Assembly: GCA_965200945.1 (NCBI GenBank)
Contig: OZ241749.1
Location: 4,712,001-4,776,000, forward strand
DNA from: JADCRZ01 sp965200945
Lineage (GTDB): Bacteria; Bacteroidota; Bacteroidia; Chitinophagales; Chitinophagaceae
Direction: 5' to 3'
DNA length: 64,000 bases
Below the pieces are notes generated by a model. That model had not been told where the DNA came from and searched no databases. It worked only from the letters and a program-made list of their open reading frames with translations. The translations under genes and the position numbers were made by a program. How positions within the stretch are numbered: position 1 is the stretch's first letter; each line of letters starts with the position of its first letter. Shown in pieces: positions 43,419 through 52,605 of the stretch.

Positions 43419-44630
43419 ATGAAAAGCTTATTTTATTTTTTGCTCTTCGTTGTCTTTACCGCCCATGCAAGCGAGGCAAAGGGGCCGGCGCCCAAAGCGA
43501 AAAGATGGGTGGGCACCTGGGGCACTGCCCGCCAGCTTGTTGAACCCAACAATATGCCTCCATCCCCGGGTCTGAGCAACAATACCCTGCGTCAGGTGGT
43601 GTGTGTGTCCATCGGTGGAAAAAGACTGCGCATGAAATTTTCCAATGAATTCGGTAAAAGCCCGGTAACCATGAAAGCTGTTTACATAGCCGTTTCAACG
43701 GGTGGCAGTGCGGTCAATGAATCTACCAGCAAAGCATTAAAATTCAATGGCCGGGAAGAAATTACCATGGAACCGGGTACCGAAGTGGTATCTGACGCGG
43801 TTCTATTTGACCTGAAACCAAGAGGGGAAGTGGCGATCACCATTCTCTTTGGCGAAACCTCATCTTCACTCACCGGGCATCCCGGCTCCCGTACTACCTC
43901 GTACCTGCTTCCGGGCAGCCAGACCGCTGCCAGCACTGATTTTACCAATGCTGTTAAAACAGATCACTGGTATGTCATTACCGGGATCGAGGTGGAAGGA
44001 TCCAAATCCGCCGCCGCTGTTGCAATTATTGGCGACTCCATTACTGATGGAAGAGGTTCAGGTACGAATAAGCAGAACCGGTGGCCGGATATTCTGGCTT
44101 TAAAGCTGCTGGAAGCTCCCGATACCCGCCGGGTAGGTGTTCTTAACATGGGCATTGGCGGCAATTGTGTGCTGAGAGGCGGGCTCGGACCGACCGCGCT
44201 TACCCGCTTCGACCACGATATCCTCAGGCAGCAGGGCGTACGGTGGCTGGTTGTATTCGAAGGGGTGAATGATCTCGGTTCAACAAGGGACAGTGCCGCA
44301 GCCTTTAATGTCGCTGCAGGCCTTATCGCCGCCTACGATACAATGATTGCGAAAGCGCATGCCGCAGGCATAAAGGTATATGGTGTCACCATTACGCCTT
44401 TTAAAAAAGCGGCTTACTATACACCATACCGCGATGCAGCCCGCAATCGGGTGAATGAGTGGGTTCGTACAAGCGGACATTTTGATGCCGTGATCGATTT
44501 TGACAAGACCATCAGGGATCCGCAGGATACGGCGACAATGCAGGCTGAAGCGCAGTCGGACTACCTGCATCCCAACGAACTGGGGTACCAGATGATGGGA
44601 AAGACCCCGGAACTTTCGCTGTTTAAATAA
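43419..44630 (+). CDS. SGNH/GDSL-family secreted esterase, probable carbohydrate deacetylase
   Basis: 403 aa with a signal peptide (~1-20, FLLFVVFTAHASEA). An N-terminal beta domain (KRWVGTWGTARQLVEP to ~185) precedes the SGNH hydrolase fold. The four blocks are AIIGDSITDGRGSG (nucleophile Ser, ~207), NMGIGGNCVL (Gly), VFEGVNDLG (Asn) and SDYLHPNELGY (Asp and His). This TWGT-type branch is common in plant-polysaccharide loci. Given CE15, GH8 and GH67 downstream, removal of acetyl groups from glucuronoxylan is the most likely job, but other ester substrates cannot be excluded. Confidence 0.88.
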   Translation: MKSLFYFLLFVVFTAHASEAKGPAPKAKRWVGTWGTARQLVEPNNMPPSPGLSNNTLRQVVCVSIGGKRLRMKFSNEFGKSPVTMKAVYIAVSTGGSAVNESTSKALKFNGREEITMEPGTEVVSDAVLFDLKPRGEVAITILFGETSSSLTGHPGSRTTSYLLPGSQTAASTDFTNAVKTDHWYVITGIEVEGSKSAAAVAIIGDSITDGRGSGTNKQNRWPDILALKLLEAPDTRRVGVLNMGIGGNCVLRGGLGPTALTRFDHDILRQQGVRWLVVFEGVNDLGSTRDSAAAFNVAAGLIAAYDTMIAKAHAAGIKVYGVTITPFKKAAYYTPYRDAARNRVNEWVRTSGHFDAVIDFDKTIRDPQDTATMQAEAQSDYLHPNELGYQMMGKTPELSLFK

Positions 44631-44800
44631 ACGGGCGGTAGAAGGGCAAACACCCTGATGCGGTCCAATAACTATTCAGATCAATCTGCTCTGTTTTCAA
44701 CCGTTCAATCAGTTTGAACCCGGAAATCTGTTGCCGGTTTATTACCGGGCAGGCATTCAATCCGGACATCTAAAGGAAAAGCGGACATTAAACGTTCAAC

Positions 44801-46516
44801 ATGAAAAAGAGAATCCTGTTCTCAGTCTTTTTTCTACACCTTGTTTACGGTGGATTGTTTGGACAGCTTCCGCTGGTTTACGACAAAGAAAATACGGGAG
44901 CAGCCTTTAAAATGCCCTCATTACCGGCCATCGACAAACTGCCGGTCGTTGATCCTTTGCCAGACCCGTTTATGTGGTTCAACGGCAAAGGGCGCTCCAC
45001 CAGGTTCAGCGATTGGGAGCGCAGACGAAACGAACTTAAAACACTCATGGAGAGTTATGAAATAGGGGCCAAGCCCAACAGGCCGGAAAAGATCACAGCC
45101 AGCTATTCCCCTGTTGACAGCACCCTGAAAGTTGACGTTGCCGTGAATGGAAAAACACTCACGCTTACTGCCAAAGTTTTTCTTCCACCGGGGCCGGGGC
45201 CTTTTCCGGCGGTGATCGGTATGAACAGCCCCGGCGGGAGTCTTCCGGCCGATATCTTCACCAGTCGCAGCATTGCACGCATCAGGTACAGTCATAACCA
45301 GGTTACTGTTTACAACGCGCCAAAAGATAGCGACCCTTATTACCAGCTTTACCCGGAACTGTGGGGCGTTTCAGGGCAATACAGTGCATGGGCCTGGGGC
45401 GTAAGCCGCCTGATCGATGGGTTGGAACTGGTTCAAAACACGCTTCCCATCGATCTAAAACATCTTGCCGTGACCGGCTGTTCTTATGCCGGCAAAATGG
45501 CCCTGTTTTCAGGGGCGTTCGATGAACGCATCGCACTCACGATCGCGCAGGAGTCGGGGGGCGGTGGCGCTCCGGCCTGGCGCGTATCGGAAACGATCGG
45601 CGATGTGGAGAAACTGGGTGCAACCAGTCATCAGTGGTTCCGGGAAAGCATGTTTCAATACGCAGGATTGAACGTTTCCAGATTGCCCTATGATCACCAT
45701 GAGTTGATGGCAATGGTGGCGCCAAGGGCCCTGCTGGTTACCGGTAATACCGATTACCTGTGGCTGGCCAATCCATCCTGTTATATATCCGCAAGGGCAG
45801 CCAGGGAAGTGTACAATACATTGGGCATTCAGGAACGGATGGGATTTTATATAGATGGCAAACACGGTCATTGTGTTATACCGTCCGGCCAGCGCCCTGC
45901 CGTGGAGGCGTTCGTTGATAAGTTCCTGTTGGGTAAAAAAGAGGTTATCACCGACACGGTTACCATTCATCCCTATCCTGATCTGGATTACCAAGGCTGG
46001 TACCAGTGGTGGGGAAAAGGGAAGCCTGTTTTCCCTGTGGAAAAGGATCCGGTAAACATATGGCTGGAGGCGGAATGCGGAACGCTTGGTTCCTATTGGA
46101 AAACAGTATCAGACGGTACAGCTTCCAATGGAAAATATGTAACCGTAACGGGCATAAGCAGTGTACGGAATGCACCCGGCGACAATGATTCAAATGTGCT
46201 GGTCATTCCCTTTACCGTATCCCGGGAAGCCACGTATAATTTCCTGGCAAAGGTGAATATGGCCAATGGCACCCGGAACAGCTTTTGGATAAAGTTCGAC
46301 GACGGATCTTTTGAGCGAAGCTTCAACGGCTTTGCCGGATCTGACTGGGTCTGGGGCAGGTTCAACAGCATCCATCTCGCTTCCGGACAACATAAATTAA
46401 GCATTGCTTACCGGGAAGAGGGATGCAAGCTGGATAAAATACTCATTACAACGTCTGATTATTCTACCGTGACCAATCCCGAAGCAGGTGGGGTCAATTG
46501 CGGCCAGACCCGGTAA
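44801..46516 (+). CDS. CE15 glucuronoyl esterase with C-terminal carbohydrate-binding module
   Basis: 571 aa, signal peptide ~1-21. The alpha/beta-hydrolase part carries VTGCSYAGKMALF (nucleophile Ser in G-C-S-x-x-G-K, ~227), IAQESGGGGAP (catalytic acid Glu), LMAMVAPRALLVTGNTDYLWL and DGKHGHCVIPSGQ (catalytic His), the CE15 signature. It cleaves the ester between lignin alcohols and 4-O-methyl-glucuronate on xylan. From ~415 a beta-sandwich (VNIWLEAECGTLG, SDGTASNGKYVTV, CKLDKILITTS) resembles a CBM6/CBM35-type module, so the enzyme is probably tethered to substrate. It lies between the SGNH esterase and GH8 in one run. Confidence 0.92.
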   Translation: MKKRILFSVFFLHLVYGGLFGQLPLVYDKENTGAAFKMPSLPAIDKLPVVDPLPDPFMWFNGKGRSTRFSDWERRRNELKTLMESYEIGAKPNRPEKITASYSPVDSTLKVDVAVNGKTLTLTAKVFLPPGPGPFPAVIGMNSPGGSLPADIFTSRSIARIRYSHNQVTVYNAPKDSDPYYQLYPELWGVSGQYSAWAWGVSRLIDGLELVQNTLPIDLKHLAVTGCSYAGKMALFSGAFDERIALTIAQESGGGGAPAWRVSETIGDVEKLGATSHQWFRESMFQYAGLNVSRLPYDHHELMAMVAPRALLVTGNTDYLWLANPSCYISARAAREVYNTLGIQERMGFYIDGKHGHCVIPSGQRPAVEAFVDKFLLGKKEVITDTVTIHPYPDLDYQGWYQWWGKGKPVFPVEKDPVNIWLEAECGTLGSYWKTVSDGTASNGKYVTVTGISSVRNAPGDNDSNVLVIPFTVSREATYNFLAKVNMANGTRNSFWIKFDDGSFERSFNGFAGSDWVWGRFNSIHLASGQHKLSIAYREEGCKLDKILITTSDYSTVTNPEAGGVNCGQTR

Positions 46517-46578
46517 ACCGGAATGAACATTTTCTGCTGTTCATAGGAGAAACTTTTTTGTCAATAAAAAGAGACCTG

Positions 46579-47904
46579 ATGAAATATCTTGCCAAACGGA
46601 TCACGCTCAAATACGCTGTGCTGGTGATGCTTGCCATAAGCAGCCTGTGCGGAATGCTGTATGGCCAGGCCCCAAAGGGACAGCCGCAGGGGGCTTTTTA
46701 TACCGGTAAGTACAGGAACGTTCTGCAGGAAGCAGGCTACGCAAAAAAAGAAATTGATGGAAAGATAGACAAGCTCTATCATGATCTGTTCGAAGGGCCA
46801 GGGCGGGTCTATTTTGAAGTGGCTGATTCGATGGGATATGTGTCTGACCTGAAGAACCATGATGCCCGCACGGAAGGGCTTTCGTACGGAATGATGATCG
46901 CCGTGCAGCTGGATAAAAAGGATGTTTTCGACCGCATCTGGCGCTGGGCAAAAAAGAACCTGCAGCACCAGGACGGTCCCCTCGAGGGATATTTTGCCTG
47001 GAGCATCAATCCGTCGACGATGAAAAAAAACTCCGAAGGCCCGGCGTCGGACGGGGAGCTGTACTATATTACTTCTCTCCTCTTTGCGGCCAACCGCTGG
47101 GGCAACGGTACGGGGATCGATTATTATGGAGAAGCCAGGAGAATACTGGACGCCATGTGGCGCAAAGATGGAACGGGCGGGGTGTACAATCTCATCAATA
47201 CAACCTACAAACAGATCACTTTTGTGCCTATGGGGGATAATTACAACTGGACGGATCCTTCCTATCACCTGCCGGCCTTTATGGAAGTGTGGGCCCTCTA
47301 TGCAAAAGACGGCCATGAACCTTTTTACCGCGCCTGTGCCGACAGTTCCCGGGCCTTCCTGCACCGGGCTTGTAATGCCTTGACCGGTCTGAATACGGAT
47401 TATACGGAATTCAGTGGCGCTCCTCATTCAACCCGCTGGATGCCGGCTGCATTCCGCTACGACTCGTGGCGTGTGCCTATGAACATAGCTATGGACTATG
47501 CCTGGTTTGGAAAGGACAAAAGCTGGCAGGAAGACTATGCCCGCCGGTTCCAGGATTTTCTGCGCTCAAAAGGGATCGACTCCTTCGAAGATCAGTTTAA
47601 CCTGGATGGGACGAAGCCCGAATTTATTTTGCAGGCGGGTGGTCACCGCAAGCTGAGGCATTCGCTCGGACTGGTGGCAACCGCTGCCACTACAACACTG
47701 GTCAGGAACAGGAGCAACAGCTATGAATTCGTACGGGCCCTGTGGAATGCCCGGCTCGAACCCTATGAGGACGGATACTTCGATCCCTATTACGACGGGC
47801 TGCTTTACCTGTTCAGCCTGATGCACCTGAGCGGCAAGTATCAACTCATAAAACCCAACATGGCAAAACATGTCGTATCGGGGAGTGTTCGTAAACAGGA
47901 ATGA
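46579..47904 (+). CDS. GH8 family xylanase, probably reducing-end exo-oligoxylanase (Rex-type)
   Basis: 441 aa from ATG at 46579; an upstream extension to 46498 would lack a signal peptide, while this start gives a hydrophobic leader (YAVLVMLAISSLCGMLYGQ). GH8 landmarks are ARTEGLSYGMMIAVQLDKKDVFDRIWRWAKK split near 95-120 (general acid Glu in TEG), ASDGELYYITSLLFAANRW, DNYNWTDPSYHLPAFMEVWA and FRYDSWRVPMNIAMDYAWF (catalytic base Asp region). GH8 enzymes invert beta-1,4 links; in xylan loci with GH67 they usually trim xylo-oligosaccharides. Gap to CE15 is 62 bp. Chitosanase or cellulase activity is possible for the family but unlikely here. Confidence 0.9.
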   Translation: MKYLAKRITLKYAVLVMLAISSLCGMLYGQAPKGQPQGAFYTGKYRNVLQEAGYAKKEIDGKIDKLYHDLFEGPGRVYFEVADSMGYVSDLKNHDARTEGLSYGMMIAVQLDKKDVFDRIWRWAKKNLQHQDGPLEGYFAWSINPSTMKKNSEGPASDGELYYITSLLFAANRWGNGTGIDYYGEARRILDAMWRKDGTGGVYNLINTTYKQITFVPMGDNYNWTDPSYHLPAFMEVWALYAKDGHEPFYRACADSSRAFLHRACNALTGLNTDYTEFSGAPHSTRWMPAAFRYDSWRVPMNIAMDYAWFGKDKSWQEDYARRFQDFLRSKGIDSFEDQFNLDGTKPEFILQAGGHRKLRHSLGLVATAATTTLVRNRSNSYEFVRALWNARLEPYEDGYFDPYYDGLLYLFSLMHLSGKYQLIKPNMAKHVVSGSVRKQE

Positions 47905-48055
47905 TTATGATGGCTTTGAATATTTCAGCAAGACCATACTTCGCGGTCGCCAGGCCGGCGAATCCGCAAAACAGAAAATCTGTTTTCGTCCTCGCAAAAC
48001 ATTCGTTTACCCGGATCAGGGTAAAGACAGGCTTACGTTCATTCAATTTTTCCAT

Positions 48056-50125
48056 ATGAAAAAGACGGTTTTTTCAACGCTTTTATGCTGCATCACTTTT
48101 GTCCTCAACGCCCAGAAAGGGCATGAGCTCTGGCTGAGAAGCAGAAAGCCCCAGCCTGTAACCATTGTATGCCGGGAAAATTCGCCGATCCTCGGCATCG
48201 CCCGGAAAGAACTGCAGGAGGGCTGGCAGGGACAGCCAGGCTCGACCGTGGTGCTTGCCATCAAAAAGGATCCGGCCGTAAAGGGAGATGGCTTCCGGCT
48301 CAGCCGGACCGGTGTGCAGGCGAACAATGACCATGGCATCCTGTATGGGACCTATGAACTTTTGCGCCGCCAGCAAACCGGTGAAACGGTCGCGGACGAG
48401 ATAGAGAATCCTTCCTACGAGGTGCGTATCCTGAATCACTGGGACAATCCGGATGGTTCGGTGGAAAGAGGCTATGCCGGCAACTCTATTTTCTGGCGAA
48501 AGGAAGATCCGTTCACGGTCACGGATGAAGACAGGATACGCTGGCAGGAATATGCAAGGGCCAATGCCTCCATAGGTATCAATGGTTCGGTGCTCAATAA
48601 TGTAAATGCTTCTCCGCTCATATTGACTCCTGATTATCTGCAGCGGGTAAAAGCCATTGCCGGGGTACTCCGGCCATACGGCATCAAAGCTTACCTGTCT
48701 ATAAAATTTTCTTCTCCGGGGCTGCTGGGCAAGTTGAAAACATCCGACCCTCTTGATCCCGAAGTGATAGCCTGGTGGAAAAGCAAGATAAAGGAGATAT
48801 ACGGAATCATCCCCGACCTGGGTGGTTTTCTGGTGAAAGCCAGCAGCGAAGGACAACCCGGCCCGCAGGATTATGGCCGTACCCATGCAGACGGCGCCAA
48901 CATGCTGGCCGATGCGCTGAAGCCATACAACGGTATCGTGATGTGGAGGGCGTTCGTGTACAGCTCGAACGATAAAGACCGGGCCAAGCAGGCGTACAAT
49001 GAATTTATGCCCCTGGATGGCCGGTTCAGAGACAATGTGATCGTACAGGTAAAGAACGGGCCGGTAGACTTTCAACCCAGGGAGCCATTCAGTCCGCTGT
49101 TCGGCGCCATGAAGAAAACTTCGGTGATGCCGGAGTTCCAGATCACGCAGGAGTACCTGGGGCATGCCATTCACCTTGTGTTCCTGTCTACCATGTGGGA
49201 GGAATGTCTGCAAAGCGATACTTACCAGCAGGGGCAGGGCAGTACGGTGGCGCGTTGTACGGATGGAAGCATCTATCCGCAGGTACATACGGCCATGGCC
49301 GGGGTAGCCAATATCGGCCTCGACACCAACTGGTGCGGCCATCAGTTTGCGCAGGCCAACTGGTATGCTTTCGGTCGCCTGGCCTGGAATGTAAACCTGA
49401 AGAGCGAACAGATCGCCGATGAATGGCTGAAGCTCAGCTTTGGAAATGAGGCTTCTGCTGGAAACGGGCCCGGAGCAGGCAGCACAGGCTGGCAGCAGGA
49501 TTTTCTTACGCCGGTCAGGCAGATGATGCTCGACAGCAGGGAAGCGGCTGTCAACTACATGATGCCGCTGGGGCTGCACCACATCATGTCGGCAAACGGG
49601 CATTACGGGCCGGGGCCATGGTGGGCGCCAAAGGGCATGCGGGCCGACTGGACGCCGCCGTATTATCACCAGGCGTCCGGCAGCGGGATCGGATTCGACC
49701 GTACCAGAACAGGAAGCGATGCCGTGAGCCAGTACCATGAACCGCTGGCCTCCCAGTGGGAGAACCCTGCCAGCTGTCCTGATGGACTGCTCCTCTGGTT
49801 TCATCACCTGCCGTGGAACTACCGGATGAAAAGCGGAAAGACCCTGTGGGATGAGATGTGCTACCGGTACGACAAAGGGGTAAAGCAGGTCCGGGAATTT
49901 CAAAAAGTATGGGATAAAGCGGCTCCCTATGTTGATAGCATCCGTTTCAGGGAGGTGCAGCGAAATCTGCGCAGCGAAAGTAACAATGCGGTTCTCTGGA
50001 AGGATGCCTGTCTGCAGTACTTTCAGCAGTTCAGCCGTATGCAGATACCTTATGAGCTGGAGCGCCCGGTCAACAACCTGGATGAGATCATGGCCAACGA
50101 TATGAGGCGGCAACGGGACCGATGA
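48056..50125 (+). CDS. GH67 alpha-glucuronidase
   Basis: 689 aa from ATG at 48056, which begins a signal peptide (MKKTVFSTLLCCITFVLNAQ); the longer frame to 47870 overlaps GH8 and is unlikely. It removes (4-O-methyl-)glucuronic acid from the non-reducing end of xylo-oligosaccharides. Landmarks: ITILNHWDNPDG-like VRILNHWDNPDGSVERGYAG (~125), FLVKASSEGQPGPQDYGRTH (general acid Glu, ~265), GPVDFQPREPFSPLFG and MPEFQITQEYLG (the paired Asp/Glu acting as base), and the C-terminal helical domain with LWFHHLPWNYRM. It follows GH8 by 151 bp and closes the PUL. Released glucuronate would feed the route that UxuA serves. Confidence 0.96.
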   Translation: MKKTVFSTLLCCITFVLNAQKGHELWLRSRKPQPVTIVCRENSPILGIARKELQEGWQGQPGSTVVLAIKKDPAVKGDGFRLSRTGVQANNDHGILYGTYELLRRQQTGETVADEIENPSYEVRILNHWDNPDGSVERGYAGNSIFWRKEDPFTVTDEDRIRWQEYARANASIGINGSVLNNVNASPLILTPDYLQRVKAIAGVLRPYGIKAYLSIKFSSPGLLGKLKTSDPLDPEVIAWWKSKIKEIYGIIPDLGGFLVKASSEGQPGPQDYGRTHADGANMLADALKPYNGIVMWRAFVYSSNDKDRAKQAYNEFMPLDGRFRDNVIVQVKNGPVDFQPREPFSPLFGAMKKTSVMPEFQITQEYLGHAIHLVFLSTMWEECLQSDTYQQGQGSTVARCTDGSIYPQVHTAMAGVANIGLDTNWCGHQFAQANWYAFGRLAWNVNLKSEQIADEWLKLSFGNEASAGNGPGAGSTGWQQDFLTPVRQMMLDSREAAVNYMMPLGLHHIMSANGHYGPGPWWAPKGMRADWTPPYYHQASGSGIGFDRTRTGSDAVSQYHEPLASQWENPASCPDGLLLWFHHLPWNYRMKSGKTLWDEMCYRYDKGVKQVREFQKVWDKAAPYVDSIRFREVQRNLRSESNNAVLWKDACLQYFQQFSRMQIPYELERPVNNLDEIMANDMRRQRDR

Positions 50126-50127
50126 AC

Positions 50128-50358
50128 TCATCGCCGAACGCTGGTGTAGGCACTGCTTTGATCTTTTGCAGGGTTGAATGCTTCAGGTTGCTCCAGCACT
50201 TCACTTCTGTCTTTAACTTCCGCCTTGAGTAGCCGCAATGCTTCTGTAACAAGCGGATATTCATCTGTGAAATTTATTGCCGGTATTTCAGAAAGCTCAT
50301 ATTTTGCTGACTTTTCGACCGTACTGCCATGCAGAAGTACATAAAAGTTGAAAGACAC
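50128..50358 (-). CDS. Small ORF of unknown function (weak)
   Basis: 76 codons, MSFNFYVLLHGSTVEKSAKY at the start and a charged C-terminus (AEVKDRSEVLEQPEAFNPAK). Composition is protein-like, but no family is recognised. It faces the GH67 gene, with 2 bp between the two stops, and its start lies just beside the REP-like palindromes, so it may be a rearranged 3' fragment of another gene. Confidence 0.3.
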   Translation of the reverse strand: MSFNFYVLLHGSTVEKSAKYELSEIPAINFTDEYPLVTEALRLLKAEVKDRSEVLEQPEAFNPAKDQSSAYTSVRR

Positions 50359-50411
50359 GTTGGGTCAGCGTGCCTGTATACTAACCCGCCGACAAGATGC
50401 ATCAAGGCTCT

Positions 50412-50648
50412 GCGTGCCGGAGGCACGCCCGGTGGGTAGAAAATAGTTAGAATGTTAAGATGCGTTCCAGCGGAACGCCGGGTGCTATGCCCGCACCCGG
50501 GATTGACTGAAAAGTAGGAAAGCCACCTGGTTCTGTGTTCCGGCGGAACACCTGATGGGTAGCTGTAAGACCCTCCCGCACAGCGTTCCATCGGAACGCC
50601 TATTGCTCCTGGGTGCAGCACCGGAGCAACAGACGTTCTGATGGAACG
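50412..50648. repeat. REP-like array of short GC-rich palindromes
   Basis: Four close variants of a 17-bp unit with 7-bp arms and a 3-nt loop occur: GCGTGCC-GGA-GGCACGC (50412-50428), GCGTTCC-AGC-GGAACGC (50462-50478), GTGTTCC-GGC-GGAACAC (50535-50551) and GCGTTCC-ATC-GGAACGC (50583-50599). A degenerate fifth, CGTTC-TGATG-GAACG, is at 50634-50648, and a larger hairpin CCGGGTGC...GCACCCGG spans 50478-50500. ATGGGTAG/GTGGGTAG words recur beside the units. Confidence 0.8.
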
Positions 50649-50758
50649 ACTCTTCTGGCAACACCGTAAACTATGTAATTATGTTTTGCTAAAAATAATG
50701 AAGTTTCTCTTCCAATTCCCGAAGATGCTCCTGTAATTACAACTACTTTTCTGTCCAT
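50600..50758 (-). pseudogene. Truncated short-chain dehydrogenase (SDR), N-terminal fragment
   Basis: From ATG at 50758 the minus strand encodes MDRKVVVITGASSGIGRETS followed by LFLAKHNYIVYGVARR, the complete first beta-alpha-beta of a classical SDR with the TGxxxGIG cofactor motif. After ~37 residues the sequence enters the REP-like palindromes and stops at 50600 (52 codons in all). A full SDR is ~250-280 aa; the catalytic YxxxK is missing. The join coincides with the degenerate palindrome at 50634-50648, implying that the palindrome block replaced or deleted the rest of the gene. Confidence 0.8.
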
Positions 50759-50900
50759 TTCGTTTGTTTTATTTATTGAACGAAAGTAATGTCTGTTTTC
50801 AGCGTCTGTTTATGTCAGCGGCTCAACTTTGTTTGGCAACAGGGTCACGTACATTTGGGCTATAGGTAACACAATCAGATTATTTGGAAGTAGTCATTGA

Positions 50901-50952
50901 TTTTACTTAAAAAAGGCGCCTGGTTGACACCAGGCGCCTTTTTTAAGTAAAA
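50901..50952. terminator. Strong terminator for the PRC-barrel/DUF2382 gene
   Basis: A 23-bp perfect stem (50901-50923 with 50930-50952) around TTGACA, with the core AAAAAAGGCGCCTGG and T-rich flank on both strands. It lies 22 bp past the stop of the minus-strand gene and probably works in both directions. Confidence 0.9.
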
Positions 50953-50974
50953 CCTTATGAAGATTGCCGACTTG

Positions 50975-51874
50975 TTACTTGTTGTAATCTCCTGAACCGG
51001 TTATATTATCCTTGCCCAATTCTTCAATATCAACCTCTGTCGAGCGCACTGTGTCTTTGATGACTTCTTCTCTTTCCTGTACATCTTTATTCAGGGTCAC
51101 CTCTTCAACCACATACGCTTCTTTATTGACAACAGGAATTTCGGCATGCTCCTTTACCTCGATCACCCCTTCCTGAAAGTCTGCCGCTGTAGCAGGCCGG
51201 TTTGTATTTACTCTTTCTACCTGAACGGTTTCTTCCCGCAGCTGAATGTCTTTTTCTACAGGTTTTTCCACTATTCTGGTATTTAACCGGATACCGCCCG
51301 TTTCGACTGTTTTCTTACCCACTTTGAGGTTTTCTTCGATGATCTGGATCGGTTCCGGGTTGCTTTCCCCCAGGTTCGAAGTTCCCTGCGTTTGCTGACC
51401 GCGTCGTTTGTAAAGTGAATTCTCGTCAAAATGTTCGTGGTCGTAAAAATCGGTTTCTTCGCCCCCCGATGATGCCATTGCACCACCTGCAGCCAGGCCT
51501 GCACCTGCAAGTGCCATCCGGATGGATTTTTCATCTTCCGGAGTTATTGAAGCATTCCTGTAAGCAGGCAGCGCACTGATCTGATTTGCGGAAATACCCG
51601 GCAGGATCACATCGTCATTTTTTTCCTGCAATTCAGCCATGCCTATCGGGATCAGGACCTTGCCCGACCCTTCGTGAGCGAGATCCTTGTTGAGCTCTGC
51701 GATAATGTACCGTACTTTAAGTGCCTGCACATCAAAGATCATATCATCCACTTTGCCAATGGAAGTACCCTGGGCATCAGTTATTTCCCAGCCTTCTATA
51801 TCAGGCTGGTTATCTGCGATCTCAAAATCGCTGCCACTCAGTTTCTGAAGACGGTTGTTATTGTCTGTAGTCAT
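50975..51874 (-). CDS. PRC-barrel and DUF2382 (YsnF/AvaK-type) stress protein
   Basis: 299 aa, cytoplasmic. PRC-barrel domain at ~10-110 (DFEIADNQPDIEGWEITDAQG, IGKVDDMIFDVQALKVRYIIAEL, KVLIPIGMAEL). A short Gly/Ala-rich spacer and an acidic/His segment (YDHEHFDEN) follow, then DUF2382 from ~178 to ~285 (IIEENLKVGKKTVETGGIRL, VEKPVEKDIQLREETVQVER, VNKEAYVVEEVTLNKDVQ). Such proteins are often induced in osmotic or general stress; the molecular role is unknown. It is monocistronic or leads from the OmpA gene 80 bp upstream on the same strand. Confidence 0.92.
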   Translation of the reverse strand: MTTDNNNRLQKLSGSDFEIADNQPDIEGWEITDAQGTSIGKVDDMIFDVQALKVRYIIAELNKDLAHEGSGKVLIPIGMAELQEKNDDVILPGISANQISALPAYRNASITPEDEKSIRMALAGAGLAAGGAMASSGGEETDFYDHEHFDENSLYKRRGQQTQGTSNLGESNPEPIQIIEENLKVGKKTVETGGIRLNTRIVEKPVEKDIQLREETVQVERVNTNRPATAADFQEGVIEVKEHAEIPVVNKEAYVVEEVTLNKDVQEREEVIKDTVRSTEVDIEELGKDNITGSGDYNK

Positions 51875-51954
51875 AATATTTATTTTGTGGAAAGAGAGAA
51901 ATATCCTCTTCCTGGTTTATCCTTTTAATCAAATTATTTTAATCACCTCACTTG

Positions 51955-52605
51955 CTATTTACCTGACTCGCCACCTCTCGAAACGATTTCAACCCTGCGA
52001 TTCTGTTCGCGGCCAGAAGAAGTTGCGTTGGAGGCTACAGGCCTTGCTTCTCCTACCGGATGAAGCGACACATTGCTTTTGGATATGCTGCCATGTTCAA
52101 CCATCCAATTTTCGACAGATTCCGCTCTTTTCATCGCAAGTTCCTTGTTATATCCAGCGCTGCCCTTTGAATCTGTGTATCCGAAAATCCTGATTTCTCC
52201 TCCTTTGTGATGCTTCTGGATCGATGCTACGATCTGCTGAAGGTTTTTCTCCACATCCCCTCTCAATTCACTTTTGTCGGTGTCAAACAGGATATTTTCT
52301 CCCAGGCTATATATGGAATATGCATTGTTCCCTCTGACCTGTATGTCGCCGTTTGTGATCTCGGGGTAAGAAAGAGCCGGAGAGTTGAAATCGATACCGT
52401 CCCAGTTACTGGCATTCCCATTTTGCGCTGCCGCGGCGCTGGGCGTTGTAGTGGAAACAGAATCCGAACCGGTTGTTCCGTTCTGGGTATGTGTGTTGTT
52501 ACATCCTCTTGCAAGAAAAATGATCAATGCAAGGATACCGAGGGCTAAGAGGATCCAGGGTAACAGGTTTTGCTTTTTTTTGTGTTGTACATTTAGTTCA
52601 GCCAT
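51955..52605 (-). CDS. OmpA-family peptidoglycan-binding protein with one N-terminal membrane helix
   Basis: 216 aa. A membrane helix (~14-31, LLPWILLALGILALIIFLA) is followed by a Ser/Thr/Asn-rich linker and the OmpA C-terminal domain from ~95: LGENILFDTDKSELRG, IRIFGYTDSKGSAGYNKELAMKRAESV and HPVGEARPVASNATSSGREQNRRVEI, with the peptidoglycan-contacting Asp and Arg (TDS; NRRVEI). It anchors to the wall from the inner membrane. The Cys after the helix (ARGCNN) does not fit a lipobox well. It is upstream of the PRC-barrel gene on the same strand. Confidence 0.93.
   Translation of the reverse strand: MAELNVQHKKKQNLLPWILLALGILALIIFLARGCNNTHTQNGTTGSDSVSTTTPSAAAAQNGNASNWDGIDFNSPALSYPEITNGDIQVRGNNAYSIYSLGENILFDTDKSELRGDVEKNLQQIVASIQKHHKGGEIRIFGYTDSKGSAGYNKELAMKRAESVENWMVEHGSISKSNVSLHPVGEARPVASNATSSGREQNRRVEIVSRGGESGK

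Noticed and set aside
46561..47427. 288-codon open frame antisense to GH8
   Set aside because: No recognisable motif; GH8 on the plus strand accounts for the sequence.
48083..50131. 682-codon open frame antisense to the GH67 gene
   Set aside because: Its protein is rich in His/Arg/Pro with no domain, and GH67 on the other strand is unmistakable. It arises from GC-rich codon usage.
50412..50648. CRISPR array
   Set aside because: The repeats are 17-bp palindromes at irregular spacing with sequence variation, and no cas genes are near; REP-like elements fit better.
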